A stretch of DNA of 64,000 nucleotides. Source: Dechloromonas hortensis. GTDB lineage: Bacteria > Pseudomonadota > Gammaproteobacteria > Burkholderiales > Rhodocyclaceae. The stretch is taken from assembly GCF_009469765.1 (NCBI RefSeq), contig NZ_SSSQ01000007.1, positions 1-64,000 on the forward strand, read 5' to 3'. Position numbers and translations under genes: made by a program. Positions 8,429-16,553 of this stretch are shown here, in pieces. Numbering within the stretch: the first letter of the stretch is position 1; every line of letters begins with the position of its first letter. The notes below the pieces were generated by a model that saw nothing but the letters and a program-made list of their open reading frames with translations, was not told the origin of the DNA and ran no database searches.

Positions 8429-11400
8429 TGACTGATTCCGCCACCATGCCGGCGACCATAGAATCAACGGCTGGTCCTAGGGTCGACCGCCTGGAAGAGG
8501 ACAAAGCCGCCCGCCTGCGGGCGCTCGAAATTGCCTCCTTCATCGTCGAGGCGCCGGCCGGGGCCGGCAAGACCGAACTGCTGACGCAACGCTACCTGCG
8601 CCTGCTCGCCGTCGTCGATCACCCGGAAGAAGTGCTGGCCCTGACCTTCACCAACAAGGCGGCGACCGAGATGCGCGACCGCATCCTCGGTAGCTTGGAG
8701 CGTGCGGCAAGCGGCGAGCTGCCGGAGCAGGCGCACAAGCAGCTGACCTTCAATCTGGCGCAAAAAGTTCTCGCCCACGATGCCCGGCTCGGCTGGAGCC
8801 TGCTCGGCCACCCCGGCCGCCTGCGCATCACGACGCTCGATGCGCTGTGCGCCAGCCTGGCCCGGCAGATGCCTTACCTCAGCCGTTTCGGCAGCCAGCC
8901 CGGGGTCAGCGAGGATGTCGCGGCGCATTACGCGACGGCGGCACGGCGCACACTGGAAATGGTCGAGGGCGACGGGGCCGATGCCGAGGTGGTGGCCGAG
9001 GCACTGGCTTTCATGGACAACAACGCCGGCCGCCTGGAAAAGCTGCTGGTCAGCATGCTCGGCCGGCGCGACCAGTGGGTGCAGCACGCGACGCGGATCG
9101 AAAGCGGCGCCATGCAGGCCGAAGTCGAGGCCGGCTTCGCGGCGCTGATCGAGCGCGATCTGGCGCAGGTCGCGAACTTGCTGGACAGTGGCTGGCAGCA
9201 GCGCCTGATGCCGCTGGCCCGCTTCGCCGCCGCCAATGTGCCGGATGTGCTGGAGCCGCTTTTGGACTGGTCGACGCCGTTGACCGCAGCCATCGACGAT
9301 CTGCCGCGCTGGCAGGGGCTGGCCAGCCTGCTGCTGACCGCGACCGGTACGCTGCGCAAGGCGTTGAACAAAAACATCGGCTTCCCGGCCGGCAAGGAAG
9401 CGGCGGCGCAAAAGGAGGCGATGGGCGAACTGCTCGCCGACCTGGCTGGCTTGCCCGGCATCGAAGACAAACTCGGCGTCCTCGGCAAGCTGCCGCAGCC
9501 GGAACTGAGCGCCGCCGAATGGGCCACCGTCGAATGCTTCTCGCGCCTGCTCCGGCTCGCTGCTGGCCAGTTGTGGCTGGCCTTTCAGGAAGCCGGCGAG
9601 GTCGATTTCATCGAAATCGCCGCCCGCGCTGGCCTGGCCCTCGGCGACGACGAGGCGCCGACCGATCTGGCGCAAGCCCTCGATTACCGCATTCGCCACT
9701 TGCTGGTCGACGAATTCCAGGACACCAGCCCGAGCCAGGTCGGCCTGATCGAGAAACTGACCCGCGGCTGGATGCCGGACGATGGCCGGACGCTGTTCGT
9801 GGTCGGCGACCCGATGCAGTCGATCTACCGCTTTCGCAAGGCCGACGTCGGCCTCTTCCTGCGCTGCCGCGAGCGCGGCATCGGCGACATCCGGCTCGGC
9901 CACCTGCGCTTGTTCCGCAACAACCGCTCCTATCCGGGCATCGTCGATTGGGTGAATACGGCCTTCCCGGGCATCTTCCCGGCCGACGACAGCCCCGAGG
10001 CCGGCGCCGTGCGCTATGCCGAATCGGCGGCGACCCGGCCGCCACGGGCCGACAGCGGGGTGATCGTGCATCCGGTGATCGAGCGCGATGGCTCGGATGC
10101 CATCGCCGAGGAAGCCCGCCAGGTGCTGGGCATCATCCGGCAGGCGCGGCGCGAGGCGCCGGAGGAACGGATCGCCGTGCTGGTTCGCGCCCGCAGCCAC
10201 CTCGATGCGCTGGTCGGCGAAATCCGCCGCAGTGCGCCGGAACTGCGCTTCCAGGCGGTCGATATCGAAGGCCTGGACGGTCGCCAGCATGTCCAGGATC
10301 TGCTGACCCTGTTCCGCGCCCTGCAGCATCGCGCCGACCGCGTCCATTGGCTGGCCCTGCTGCGCGCCCCGTGGTGCGGCCTGCAACTGGCCGACCTGCA
10401 CGCGCTGGCCGCCGACGACAAGAAGCGGACGATCTGGCAGCTGATGCAGGACGAATCTCGCCTCGCCCGGCTTTCCGACGACGGTCAACAGCGCCTGCGG
10501 CATGTGCGCGCGGTGCTCGATCTGGCTTTTGCCGGCCGTGCCCGGCAGCATCCGCGGCGCTGGCTGGAAGGCGTCTGGCTGATGCTCGGCGGGCCACGCT
10601 GCCTGGAGGCACCGGAAGCCTTGAACGATGTGGCCGCTTTCTTCGCACTGCTCGACAAGCTGGTCGCCGCGCGCAATCTGAGCGCCGAAACGCTGGCCGT
10701 GCATGCCGCCGAGCTTTATGCCCCGTCCGACCCACTCGGCGATGCGGTGCAGATGATGACGGTGCACAAGTCGAAGGGCCTCGAGTTCGATACCGTGATC
10801 CTGCCCGGCCTGCACCGCGAGACCGGCGGCAACGAAAGTAGCCTGCTGCTCTGGGACGAAGTGGCCGGGGCCGACGGCGCCGAGCATCTGCTGGTCGCGC
10901 CGATCAAGGCCAAGGGGGCGGGCAGTGAGCCGACGGCCTACGACTACCTGAAGAAACTGGAAGCCGAATGCGCGGCGCACGAAGATGAGCGTTTGCTCTA
11001 CGTCGCCGCCACCCGCGCCATCCGCCGCCTGCATCTGGTCGGCATCGCAGTTGCCGACGCCAACAAGGACGATGGTCTGAAACCGCCGGCCGCCGGTACG
11101 CTGCTCAAGCTGCTGTGGCCGGGTGTCGCCCAGCCGGTCTTCGCCGCGGCACTGGCCGGGCTGGCCACGGCCAGCGAGGCCGCCAGCAGCATCGATCCGG
11201 CCAGTTTCGTGCCGCCGCTGGTCCGCCTGCGCGACATCGAGCTGGCCGACGGCCTGCGCCAGATTCCCGGCGGCCTGCGGCCGGCCGGCAACCCGGTCGA
11301 TCTCGACGCGGCGGAAAGCGGCCTGTCGCTGGAAGCCTCGGTCGGTACGCTGGTGCACCGCTGCCTCGAACTGATCGCGAAAAATGGCCTGGAAAGCTGG

Positions 11401-11829
11401 TCGACCGCAAGGGTCGCCAGCTTGCAGCCGGCCTACCGGCGCTGGCTAATGGCACAGGGCCACGGCGAGGCCGAGGCGGCAAGCGGGGCGGGGGAGGTGG
11501 TCGCCGCGCTGAGCCAGACGCTGGTCGGCAACAGCGGCCGCTGGTTGCTCGCCGACCACCCGCAGGCGGCGGCCGAAGAGGCCTGGAGCAGCAGCGAGGG
11601 CGGGGCGCCGGTCAACCACATCATCGACCGTATTTTCGTCGCCGACGGCTGCCGCTGGATCATCGACTACAAGACGGTGCGCCTGCCGGATGACGAACTG
11701 GCGCAGCGGGCCGATACTTACCGGCCGCAACTGGCGCGTTATGCCGGCCTGTTTGCCGGCGATACGCTGCCGCTGCGCCTGGCGATCTATTTCCCGTTGC
11801 AGGGGCGGTTGATCGAACTGGCCGGCTGA
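8428..11829 (+). CDS. AddA/RecB-like UvrD-family helicase-nuclease
   Basis: An 1133-residue superfamily 1A DNA helicase fused to a nuclease. Walker A is APAGAGKT (residues 42-49), Walker B is LLVDEFQDTSP (near 427), motif III is VVGDPMQSIYRFR and the conserved VHKSKGLEF is near residue 775. The C-terminal PD-(D/E)XK nuclease has IIDYKT near 1079. Length and order match AddA-type helicase-nucleases. It probably works with the AddB-like protein at 3014-5719 in resecting broken DNA ends. The ATG overlaps the preceding stop (TGATG) and GAGGAG lies 11 bases upstream. It ends just before an AT-rich spacer. Confidence 0.9.
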   Translation: MTDSATMPATIESTAGPRVDRLEEDKAARLRALEIASFIVEAPAGAGKTELLTQRYLRLLAVVDHPEEVLALTFTNKAATEMRDRILGSLERAASGELPEQAHKQLTFNLAQKVLAHDARLGWSLLGHPGRLRITTLDALCASLARQMPYLSRFGSQPGVSEDVAAHYATAARRTLEMVEGDGADAEVVAEALAFMDNNAGRLEKLLVSMLGRRDQWVQHATRIESGAMQAEVEAGFAALIERDLAQVANLLDSGWQQRLMPLARFAAANVPDVLEPLLDWSTPLTAAIDDLPRWQGLASLLLTATGTLRKALNKNIGFPAGKEAAAQKEAMGELLADLAGLPGIEDKLGVLGKLPQPELSAAEWATVECFSRLLRLAAGQLWLAFQEAGEVDFIEIAARAGLALGDDEAPTDLAQALDYRIRHLLVDEFQDTSPSQVGLIEKLTRGWMPDDGRTLFVVGDPMQSIYRFRKADVGLFLRCRERGIGDIRLGHLRLFRNNRSYPGIVDWVNTAFPGIFPADDSPEAGAVRYAESAATRPPRADSGVIVHPVIERDGSDAIAEEARQVLGIIRQARREAPEERIAVLVRARSHLDALVGEIRRSAPELRFQAVDIEGLDGRQHVQDLLTLFRALQHRADRVHWLALLRAPWCGLQLADLHALAADDKKRTIWQLMQDESRLARLSDDGQQRLRHVRAVLDLAFAGRARQHPRRWLEGVWLMLGGPRCLEAPEALNDVAAFFALLDKLVAARNLSAETLAVHAAELYAPSDPLGDAVQMMTVHKSKGLEFDTVILPGLHRETGGNESSLLLWDEVAGADGAEHLLVAPIKAKGAGSEPTAYDYLKKLEAECAAHEDERLLYVAATRAIRRLHLVGIAVADANKDDGLKPPAAGTLLKLLWPGVAQPVFAAALAGLATASEAASSIDPASFVPPLVRLRDIELADGLRQIPGGLRPAGNPVDLDAAESGLSLEASVGTLVHRCLELIAKNGLESWSTARVASLQPAYRRWLMAQGHGEAEAASGAGEVVAALSQTLVGNSGRWLLADHPQAAAEEAWSSSEGGAPVNHIIDRIFVADGCRWIIDYKTVRLPDDELAQRADTYRPQLARYAGLFAGDTLPLRLAIYFPLQGRLIELAG

Positions 11830-11901
11830 AAATTCTGCAAAATATGAAAAATTGCACGCAATCTGAAAAAATGGCTGCTTATACTTTGCTCATGATCGTA
11901 G

Positions 11902-12087
11902 AGGCTTGACCTGGGCGAACTTGGACAATTCTCCGCTGGCATCCTGTTCCGGGCTGATGGCCGGCCAGTGAAGCCGGCGCGCCGTATCAAACAGCAAGAA
12001 CAAATTGACGCGGCGCTTGAGCGTATCCGGCGCAATGGGACGTATGATCGTATCCAATCCCAATTTCTGTCTTTTCGAGTGAATTGA
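11902..12087 (+). pseudogene. Remnant tail of a periplasmic binding-protein gene
   Basis: After a TAG at 11899 the frame stays open for about 61 codons and ends in TGA at 12085-12087, overlapping the next ATG as TGATG. The last 27 residues (IDAALERIRRNGTYDRIQ and onward) align with the C-terminus of the binding protein just downstream (VNRAIAAMRADGTWLRIV). The only in-frame start with any merit is GTG at 11968, giving 39 residues and no signal peptide. The most economical reading is the surviving 3' end of a duplicated family-3 solute-binding protein gene. A short translated leader peptide is the alternative. Confidence 0.45.
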
Positions 12088-12875
12088 TGCGGTTTCTGGC
12101 GTTTTTCCTGCTCTGCTTCAGTTTTTGCCTGCCGCTCGCCCATGCGTTGGAGTTGCGTGTCGCGCTAGGGGTGCAGGATTTGGTCCCGAACGCCGCCGGG
12201 AAACCTGGCGAAACCGGCGGCTTGGTCGCGTTCAACGAAGATCTGGCGCGCGAAATCTGTCGCCGGATGAATGCCCATTGCCGCTTCAGTTACGGCATCT
12301 TTGCCAGCATCCTGCCCGACGTCGAGGCGCACCGCGCCGATCTCGGTTTCGGCAATTTCCTGCGTACGCCGGAGCGCGAGCGGCGAGTCGATTTCAGCGA
12401 CTCGATCTGGCGCTCGTCGTCGCGCCTGCTGGCGACGGCGGCCACCGCCCGCCGTTATGCCGACCACCCCGAGGGCGAAATGACGCTCGACAAATTGCGC
12501 GGCGTGCGGGTCGCCGTCATTGCCGACACGCAGCAGGCGATCTATCTGCGTAGCGTTGCCGCCGAGCAGCAACTGAGTTTGGTCGAGGCCAAGACCATGG
12601 CCGATACCTTGCGTCTGTTGCGCGACGGCAAGGCCGATTTTTCGCTGCTGACGATGCTCAGTGCCTTCGTCATGTTGAGCCGGGAAACTCCTGGCGCTTT
12701 CGAGTTCGTCGGTCCGGCGATTGCCGAACGCGACCTCGGCGGTACGGTGCATATTGCGCTGACCAAGGGCAACGCCGCCTTGCGTCCGGCAGTCAACCGG
12801 GCGATTGCGGCGATGCGGGCGGACGGCACCTGGTTGCGCATCGTTCGCCGGCATTTCCCCTTCAATCTGGATTGA
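12087..12875 (+). CDS. Periplasmic solute-binding protein, SBP family 3
   Basis: A 262-residue exported binding protein. The signal peptide is a hydrophobic leucine/phenylalanine-rich stretch ending AHA-L (about 1-20). The mature protein has the two-lobe family-3 pattern: a start like LELRVALG, GGLVAFNEDLAREICRRM in lobe 1 and a C-terminal helix NRAIAAMRADGTW typical of amino-acid-binding proteins. No ABC permease or ATPase is nearby. The next gene, one base downstream, is a membrane diguanylate cyclase, so this protein may present a ligand to a sensor rather than feed a transporter. ATG at 12087 overlaps the TGA of the upstream remnant; a TTG one codon earlier is a less likely start. Confidence 0.85.
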   Translation: MRFLAFFLLCFSFCLPLAHALELRVALGVQDLVPNAAGKPGETGGLVAFNEDLAREICRRMNAHCRFSYGIFASILPDVEAHRADLGFGNFLRTPERERRVDFSDSIWRSSSRLLATAATARRYADHPEGEMTLDKLRGVRVAVIADTQQAIYLRSVAAEQQLSLVEAKTMADTLRLLRDGKADFSLLTMLSAFVMLSRETPGAFEFVGPAIAERDLGGTVHIALTKGNAALRPAVNRAIAAMRADGTWLRIVRRHFPFNLD

Positions 12876-12876
12876 G

Positions 12877-14169
12877 ATGGCGCAGCTCAACTTCATCCCT
12901 CGCCTTTCCGGTCTGCGCGCCGGTCATGCCTTCGGTTTTCTGGGGGCGGCCTTCATCCTGGCTTTCGGCATCATGGTGGCGCTGGTGGCGCTCGACCAGC
13001 AACGGGTGCTCGAAGCGACGGCCCGCCTGCAGGAACAGACAGTGCCGGAAATCATCCGCTACCAGCGTCTGGCACGCAATCTGGAGCAGTTGCGCCAGGA
13101 GGGCGAGCGCGTTTTCTCGGCCGGTACGCCGCAGGCCCGGCAACAGGCGATGTTTGTCGTCACCTTGGTCGCCAGCCATCCGAGCGTGCTGGAGCACAAG
13201 GAAGCGGCCGACCTGGCGCGGCAGACCGAACGCTTCCTGATCGATGTCGTGCGGCACTCGGCGCGCGATGCGCAAGCCTTTGCCGCCAGCTACGACGAAT
13301 GGCAGCGTCTGGCCGGCCGCCTCGGTATCCTTGTCGATGACGTATCGATCCAGGGCATCAATCTGGCAACCGCCGACCTGACCGATGTTTCGGGCGCCAT
13401 GCGCCTGGCGCGCTACAAGCTGACGGCAGCCTTGCTGGTGGTCAGCCTGTTTCTTGTCGTTTTCCTGTTCCTGGTCCGGGTGCACCTGATCCATCCCTTG
13501 CAGCGCATCGACCGGGCGCTGTCCAGCCTCAGCGTTGACCGTCCGGCGCCCGAATTCAGGCCGTCGGCGATGGTCGAGATCCAGGTTGTCGAAGAGGCGA
13601 TCGGCGAACTGCACGCCTCCCTGCTGGAAAACGAGGCAGCGCGCCATGCGCTGGAAAAACTAGCCAACAAGGACGGCCTGACCGGGCTGATGAACCGCCG
13701 TCATTTTCTGCAGACGGCCGACACCGAGTTGCAGCGCGCCCAGCGCTACCAACGGCCGGTCACCGTCGGCATGGCCGACCTCGATTTCTTCAAGAAACTC
13801 AACGACACCTACGGCCATGCCGCCGGCGATGCCGTCTTGCGCGCCTTTGCAGAATTGGCCAACGAAATGTTGCGTCAGTCCGATTTCGTGTGCCGTTACG
13901 GCGGCGAGGAATTCGCCTTCCTCTTTCCGGAAAGCACGCTGGTCGAGGCCGAGAAACTGGCCGAGCGTTTCCGGGCGCGCTGTGCCGACTACGATATCCG
14001 CATTCCCGACGGTCGCCTGGTCCGGGTCACCCTGAGCATGGGCCTGGCCGATGCCAGCGCCTGCCCGATCGAGGTCGCGCTACGGCGGGCCGACGAGGCG
14101 CTGTACATGGCCAAGCGCCAGGGACGCAACCGGATCGTACTGGCCGACGCCAGCGGTAGCCTTGCCTGA
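12877..14169 (+). CDS. Membrane diguanylate cyclase (GGEEF)
   Basis: A 430-residue inner-membrane protein that probably converts two GTP to c-di-GMP. One transmembrane helix (about 18-42), a periplasmic helical domain (about 43-190) and a second transmembrane helix (about 192-214) are followed by a HAMP-like linker and the GGDEF domain (about 262-425). The active site is GGEEF (342-346), and the inhibitory RxxD site is present (RQSD, 333-336), so product inhibition is expected. It starts one base after the binding-protein stop and ends in a TGATG overlap with the response regulator. This suggests ligand binding, c-di-GMP synthesis and the two-component pair are co-expressed. The open frame extends upstream, but ATG 12877 gives the proper N-in topology. 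Confidence 0.9.
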   Translation: MAQLNFIPRLSGLRAGHAFGFLGAAFILAFGIMVALVALDQQRVLEATARLQEQTVPEIIRYQRLARNLEQLRQEGERVFSAGTPQARQQAMFVVTLVASHPSVLEHKEAADLARQTERFLIDVVRHSARDAQAFAASYDEWQRLAGRLGILVDDVSIQGINLATADLTDVSGAMRLARYKLTAALLVVSLFLVVFLFLVRVHLIHPLQRIDRALSSLSVDRPAPEFRPSAMVEIQVVEEAIGELHASLLENEAARHALEKLANKDGLTGLMNRRHFLQTADTELQRAQRYQRPVTVGMADLDFFKKLNDTYGHAAGDAVLRAFAELANEMLRQSDFVCRYGGEEFAFLFPESTLVEAEKLAERFRARCADYDIRIPDGRLVRVTLSMGLADASACPIEVALRRADEALYMAKRQGRNRIVLADASGSLA

Positions 14170-14834
14170 TGCACGTCCTGATTGTCGAGGATGACCCGCT
14201 GATTGCCGAGAATCTCTATGATTTTCTCGAAGCGCGCGGCCACCAGTGCGATTTCGCGACGACGCTGGCAGCGGCCCGGCAACTGCTGGCCGGGGCGACG
14301 ATCGATGCGCTGATCCTCGACCGCAACTTGCCGGACGGCGATGGCGCGACGCTGGCCCGCAGCCTGCGCAGCGCCGGCAAAATGCTGCCGATTCTGATGT
14401 TGACCGCAAGGGACGGGCTCGACGACAAGCTGGCCGGCTTCGATGCCGGGGCCGACGATTACCTGGCCAAGCCCTTTGCGCTGAAGGAGGTCGAGGTCCG
14501 CTTGCTCGCCCTGCAACGCCGTTGCGCTAGCCGGCTCGGCGAGGGGCCGGTGCGGCTCGGCCTGCTCGCCTATGACCCGTCGGCGCAGGAAATTCGTTGC
14601 GATGGAGAACTGCTCGTCCTGCCGCCGAAGGCGATCCGCCTGCTGGCTGTGATGCTGCCCCACCCCGGCCGGCTGTTTGCCCGCCGCGAACTGGAAATCG
14701 CCATCTGGGGCCACGAGCAGGAGTCGAGCGACAACCTGCGCAGCGTACTGCATACCGTGCGCAAGGCACTGGGTAGCGGTGCCGTCGAAATCCAGAACGT
14801 GCATGGTCTCGGCTACAAGCTCGTCGCCGCCTGA
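14169..14834 (+). CDS. OmpR/PhoB-family response regulator
   Basis: A 221-residue two-component regulator. The receiver domain (about 1-118) has the acidic pocket VEDDPL, phosphoacceptor Asp in LILDRNLPDGDG and the conserved Lys in YLAKPFAL. The C-terminal winged helix (about 125-220) ends NVHGLGYKLVA, typical of DNA-binding OmpR-type output domains. The ATG overlaps the cyclase stop (TGATG), and the sensor kinase follows 13 bases later, so both are one transcription unit with the binding protein and cyclase. Four 11-bp-phased CTCAC repeats at 16469-16506, further along the same strand, are candidate targets. Confidence 0.92.
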   Translation: MHVLIVEDDPLIAENLYDFLEARGHQCDFATTLAAARQLLAGATIDALILDRNLPDGDGATLARSLRSAGKMLPILMLTARDGLDDKLAGFDAGADDYLAKPFALKEVEVRLLALQRRCASRLGEGPVRLGLLAYDPSAQEIRCDGELLVLPPKAIRLLAVMLPHPGRLFARRELEIAIWGHEQESSDNLRSVLHTVRKALGSGAVEIQNVHGLGYKLVAA

Positions 14835-14847
14835 ACGGGCGCCCAGC

Positions 14848-16098
14848 ATGCGCCTGCGCATCGCGCTGTCGCTGGCGGCGCTGGTCTTCCTGGTCATCCT
14901 GACCCTGTCGTTGTCGCTGGTCTTTCTGCTGCACCAGAAGGAAGAAGAGTTCATCGACAACCAGTTGGCCGACCAGATTGAATACAGCATGGCGATCTGG
15001 CGCAAGTCGCCCGAGGCGGCCTTTCCGAACACGCCGTCGATGTGGCTGTACCGGGTGGGCAAGGGCGAGACGGCCGGCCAGGCCGGGAGCGATGTGCCAC
15101 CGGTATTCCGCGAGTTGACTGTGGGCAACCACGAAGCCTACCTCGGCAGCAAGGAATACCACGTCGCGGTGCGCGAGGACGACAGTGGGCGCTACATCCT
15201 GGCCTACGATGTCGCAGACCACGAATCGCGCCTGAACAGCCTGGTCTGGATTACCGTCTGCGCTTCGCTGCTGCTCTGCACGTTGACCCTGCTTGCTGGT
15301 TACTGGTTGGCCGGGCGCCTGAGTCGGCGGCTGGAGCGACTGGCCGAGCGGGTTGAGCAGGATAGCCCCGGCCCGTTGGCCGAACCCGGCATGGACCACG
15401 AACTGCAGGCCGTCGCCGCTGCCCTCGATCATTCCCGGGCCCGGCAGCGCGCCGTTCTCGAACGCGAACGTGCCTTTGCCGCCAACCTGTCGCACGAGTT
15501 GCGCACACCGCTGACCGGCATCCGTACCGACGCCGAAATGCTCGCCGCCTTGCCGGATCTGCCCGAAGCCGTGGCCCGGCGGGGAAATCGCATCGTCAGC
15601 AGCGTTGACCGCATCAATGGCCTGGCCAGCAGCCTGCTCCTGCTGGCCCGGGAGGCCAAGGTCGGCCAGTTGGAGGAAATCCGCCTGCGCCCGGCCATCG
15701 TTGCGGTCTGGGAGTCGCTGCTCCTGGCCACGCCGAAGGCGGTCGGCCTCAGCCTCGATGTCCCGGCCGACTGCACGCTGGTCGCCGATCCTCGGTTGTT
15801 CGACCTGGTCATGCGCAATGTCCTCGACAACGCGCTGCGCTACAGCGAAACGGGCGACATCATCTGTTCGCTGAGCGGCCAGCAGCTCAGCGTGCGCGAT
15901 AGCGGCCCCGGCTTTGCCGAAGAGGATCTGGCGCGGGTCTTCGATCGTTTCTTCATCGGCCCGCGCGGCGCCCACGGGCTTGGCCTGGCCCTCGTCCGCC
16001 ATGTCTGCGCGGCCAGTGGCTGGCAGGTTAGTGCCCGTAATGCGCCGGCCGGGGGCGGCGAGATCACGCTCGACTTCGGCGGCAGCCGGCTCAGTTGA
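14848..16098 (+). CDS. Sensor histidine kinase
   Basis: A 416-residue inner-membrane kinase pairing with the regulator just upstream. A first transmembrane helix (about 6-28) and a second (about 130-154) flank a periplasmic sensor of about 100 residues. The DHp domain carries the phosphorylated His in LSHELRTPLTGI (near residue 215), and the ATPase domain shows N-box NVLDNALRY, RDSGPGF and a glycine-rich GAHGLGLALV. All kinase motifs are intact. The frame is open further upstream, but ATG 14848 gives the expected cytoplasmic N-terminus and lies 13 bases after the regulator stop. Its ligand is unknown. Confidence 0.9.
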   Translation: MRLRIALSLAALVFLVILTLSLSLVFLLHQKEEEFIDNQLADQIEYSMAIWRKSPEAAFPNTPSMWLYRVGKGETAGQAGSDVPPVFRELTVGNHEAYLGSKEYHVAVREDDSGRYILAYDVADHESRLNSLVWITVCASLLLCTLTLLAGYWLAGRLSRRLERLAERVEQDSPGPLAEPGMDHELQAVAAALDHSRARQRAVLERERAFAANLSHELRTPLTGIRTDAEMLAALPDLPEAVARRGNRIVSSVDRINGLASSLLLLAREAKVGQLEEIRLRPAIVAVWESLLLATPKAVGLSLDVPADCTLVADPRLFDLVMRNVLDNALRYSETGDIICSLSGQQLSVRDSGPGFAEEDLARVFDRFFIGPRGAHGLGLALVRHVCAASGWQVSARNAPAGGGEITLDFGGSRLS

Positions 16099-16162
16099 GC
16101 CCCGCGGCTCGGCCGGCCAGGCCGGGTGGTATGCTGGCGCCCTCACTCAACGAGAACGATCG

Positions 16163-16441
16163 ATGGCGACTTTCCTGGCTTTCCTGGCGCTGGCATTGCT
16201 GACCGGTGCCTGCTATTTCATTTATCGCCGCTCGATGGCATCGACCGAAGCGACCGATGAAAACGATCTGCAGCGTTTCATGGTGGCCAATCGGGAACTG
16301 CACCTGCAACGCATCGATCATGCACTGTGGGATACCGCGATGCAGATCGCCAACGGCGATGAAGGCGTGGCCAGAGCCCGTTATATTGAACTTCGGGTCA
16401 AACAGATGAAGAGCGAAGCCGCCGTCGAGGCTGCCCGGTAA
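16163..16441 (+). CDS. Small single-pass membrane protein, unknown function
   Basis: A 92-residue protein with an N-terminal hydrophobic helix (about 2-19, ending CYFIYRR) and a charged, helical cytoplasmic tail. I do not recognise the family. It lies 64 bases after the kinase stop and before the transferase gene, with an AACGAGAACG purine stretch ahead of the ATG. The codon usage matches its neighbours, which argues for a real gene. It could be read with the upstream operon or on its own. Confidence 0.6.
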   Translation: MATFLAFLALALLTGACYFIYRRSMASTEATDENDLQRFMVANRELHLQRIDHALWDTAMQIANGDEGVARARYIELRVKQMKSEAAVEAAR

Positions 16442-16468
16442 ACGGCGCTGTCAGGCTAACTGGCTAGC

Positions 16469-16506
16469 CTCACAATTCCCTCACAACTCGCTCACTAAAG
16501 CCTCAC
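16469..16506 (+). promoter_or_regulatory. Four CTCAC direct repeats in exact 11-bp phase
   Basis: CTCAC starts at 16469, 16480, 16491 and 16502, each one helical turn apart, ending about 48 bases before the transferase start. Direct repeats with an 11-bp period are the usual target of OmpR/PhoB-type regulators. A possible -10 (TAAATT, 16518-16523) lies downstream, putting the last repeat over the -35 region as in PhoB-activated promoters. Confidence 0.6.
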
Positions 16507-16511
16507 GCGCG

Positions 16512-16551
16512 GTCGACTAAATTCACGAGCACTTTTTGTCTCGTGGTCGAC
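16512..16551 (+). other. Nested inverted repeat in the transferase leader
   Basis: CACGAG (16524-16529) pairs with CTCGTG (16540-16545) across a 10-base loop, and GTCGAC copies at 16512-16517 and 16546-16551 can pair outside it. The structure ends two bases before the ATG at 16554 and would hide the ribosome-binding region. It could also be a regulator-binding site. Confidence 0.4.
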
Positions 16552-16553
16552 TT

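Noticed and set aside
5867-8467. An 866-codon open frame antisense to the PAS-GGDEF-EAL gene
   Set aside because: Same mirror effect of GC-biased codons; no recognisable motif, and the plus-strand protein has intact GGDEF and EAL signatures.
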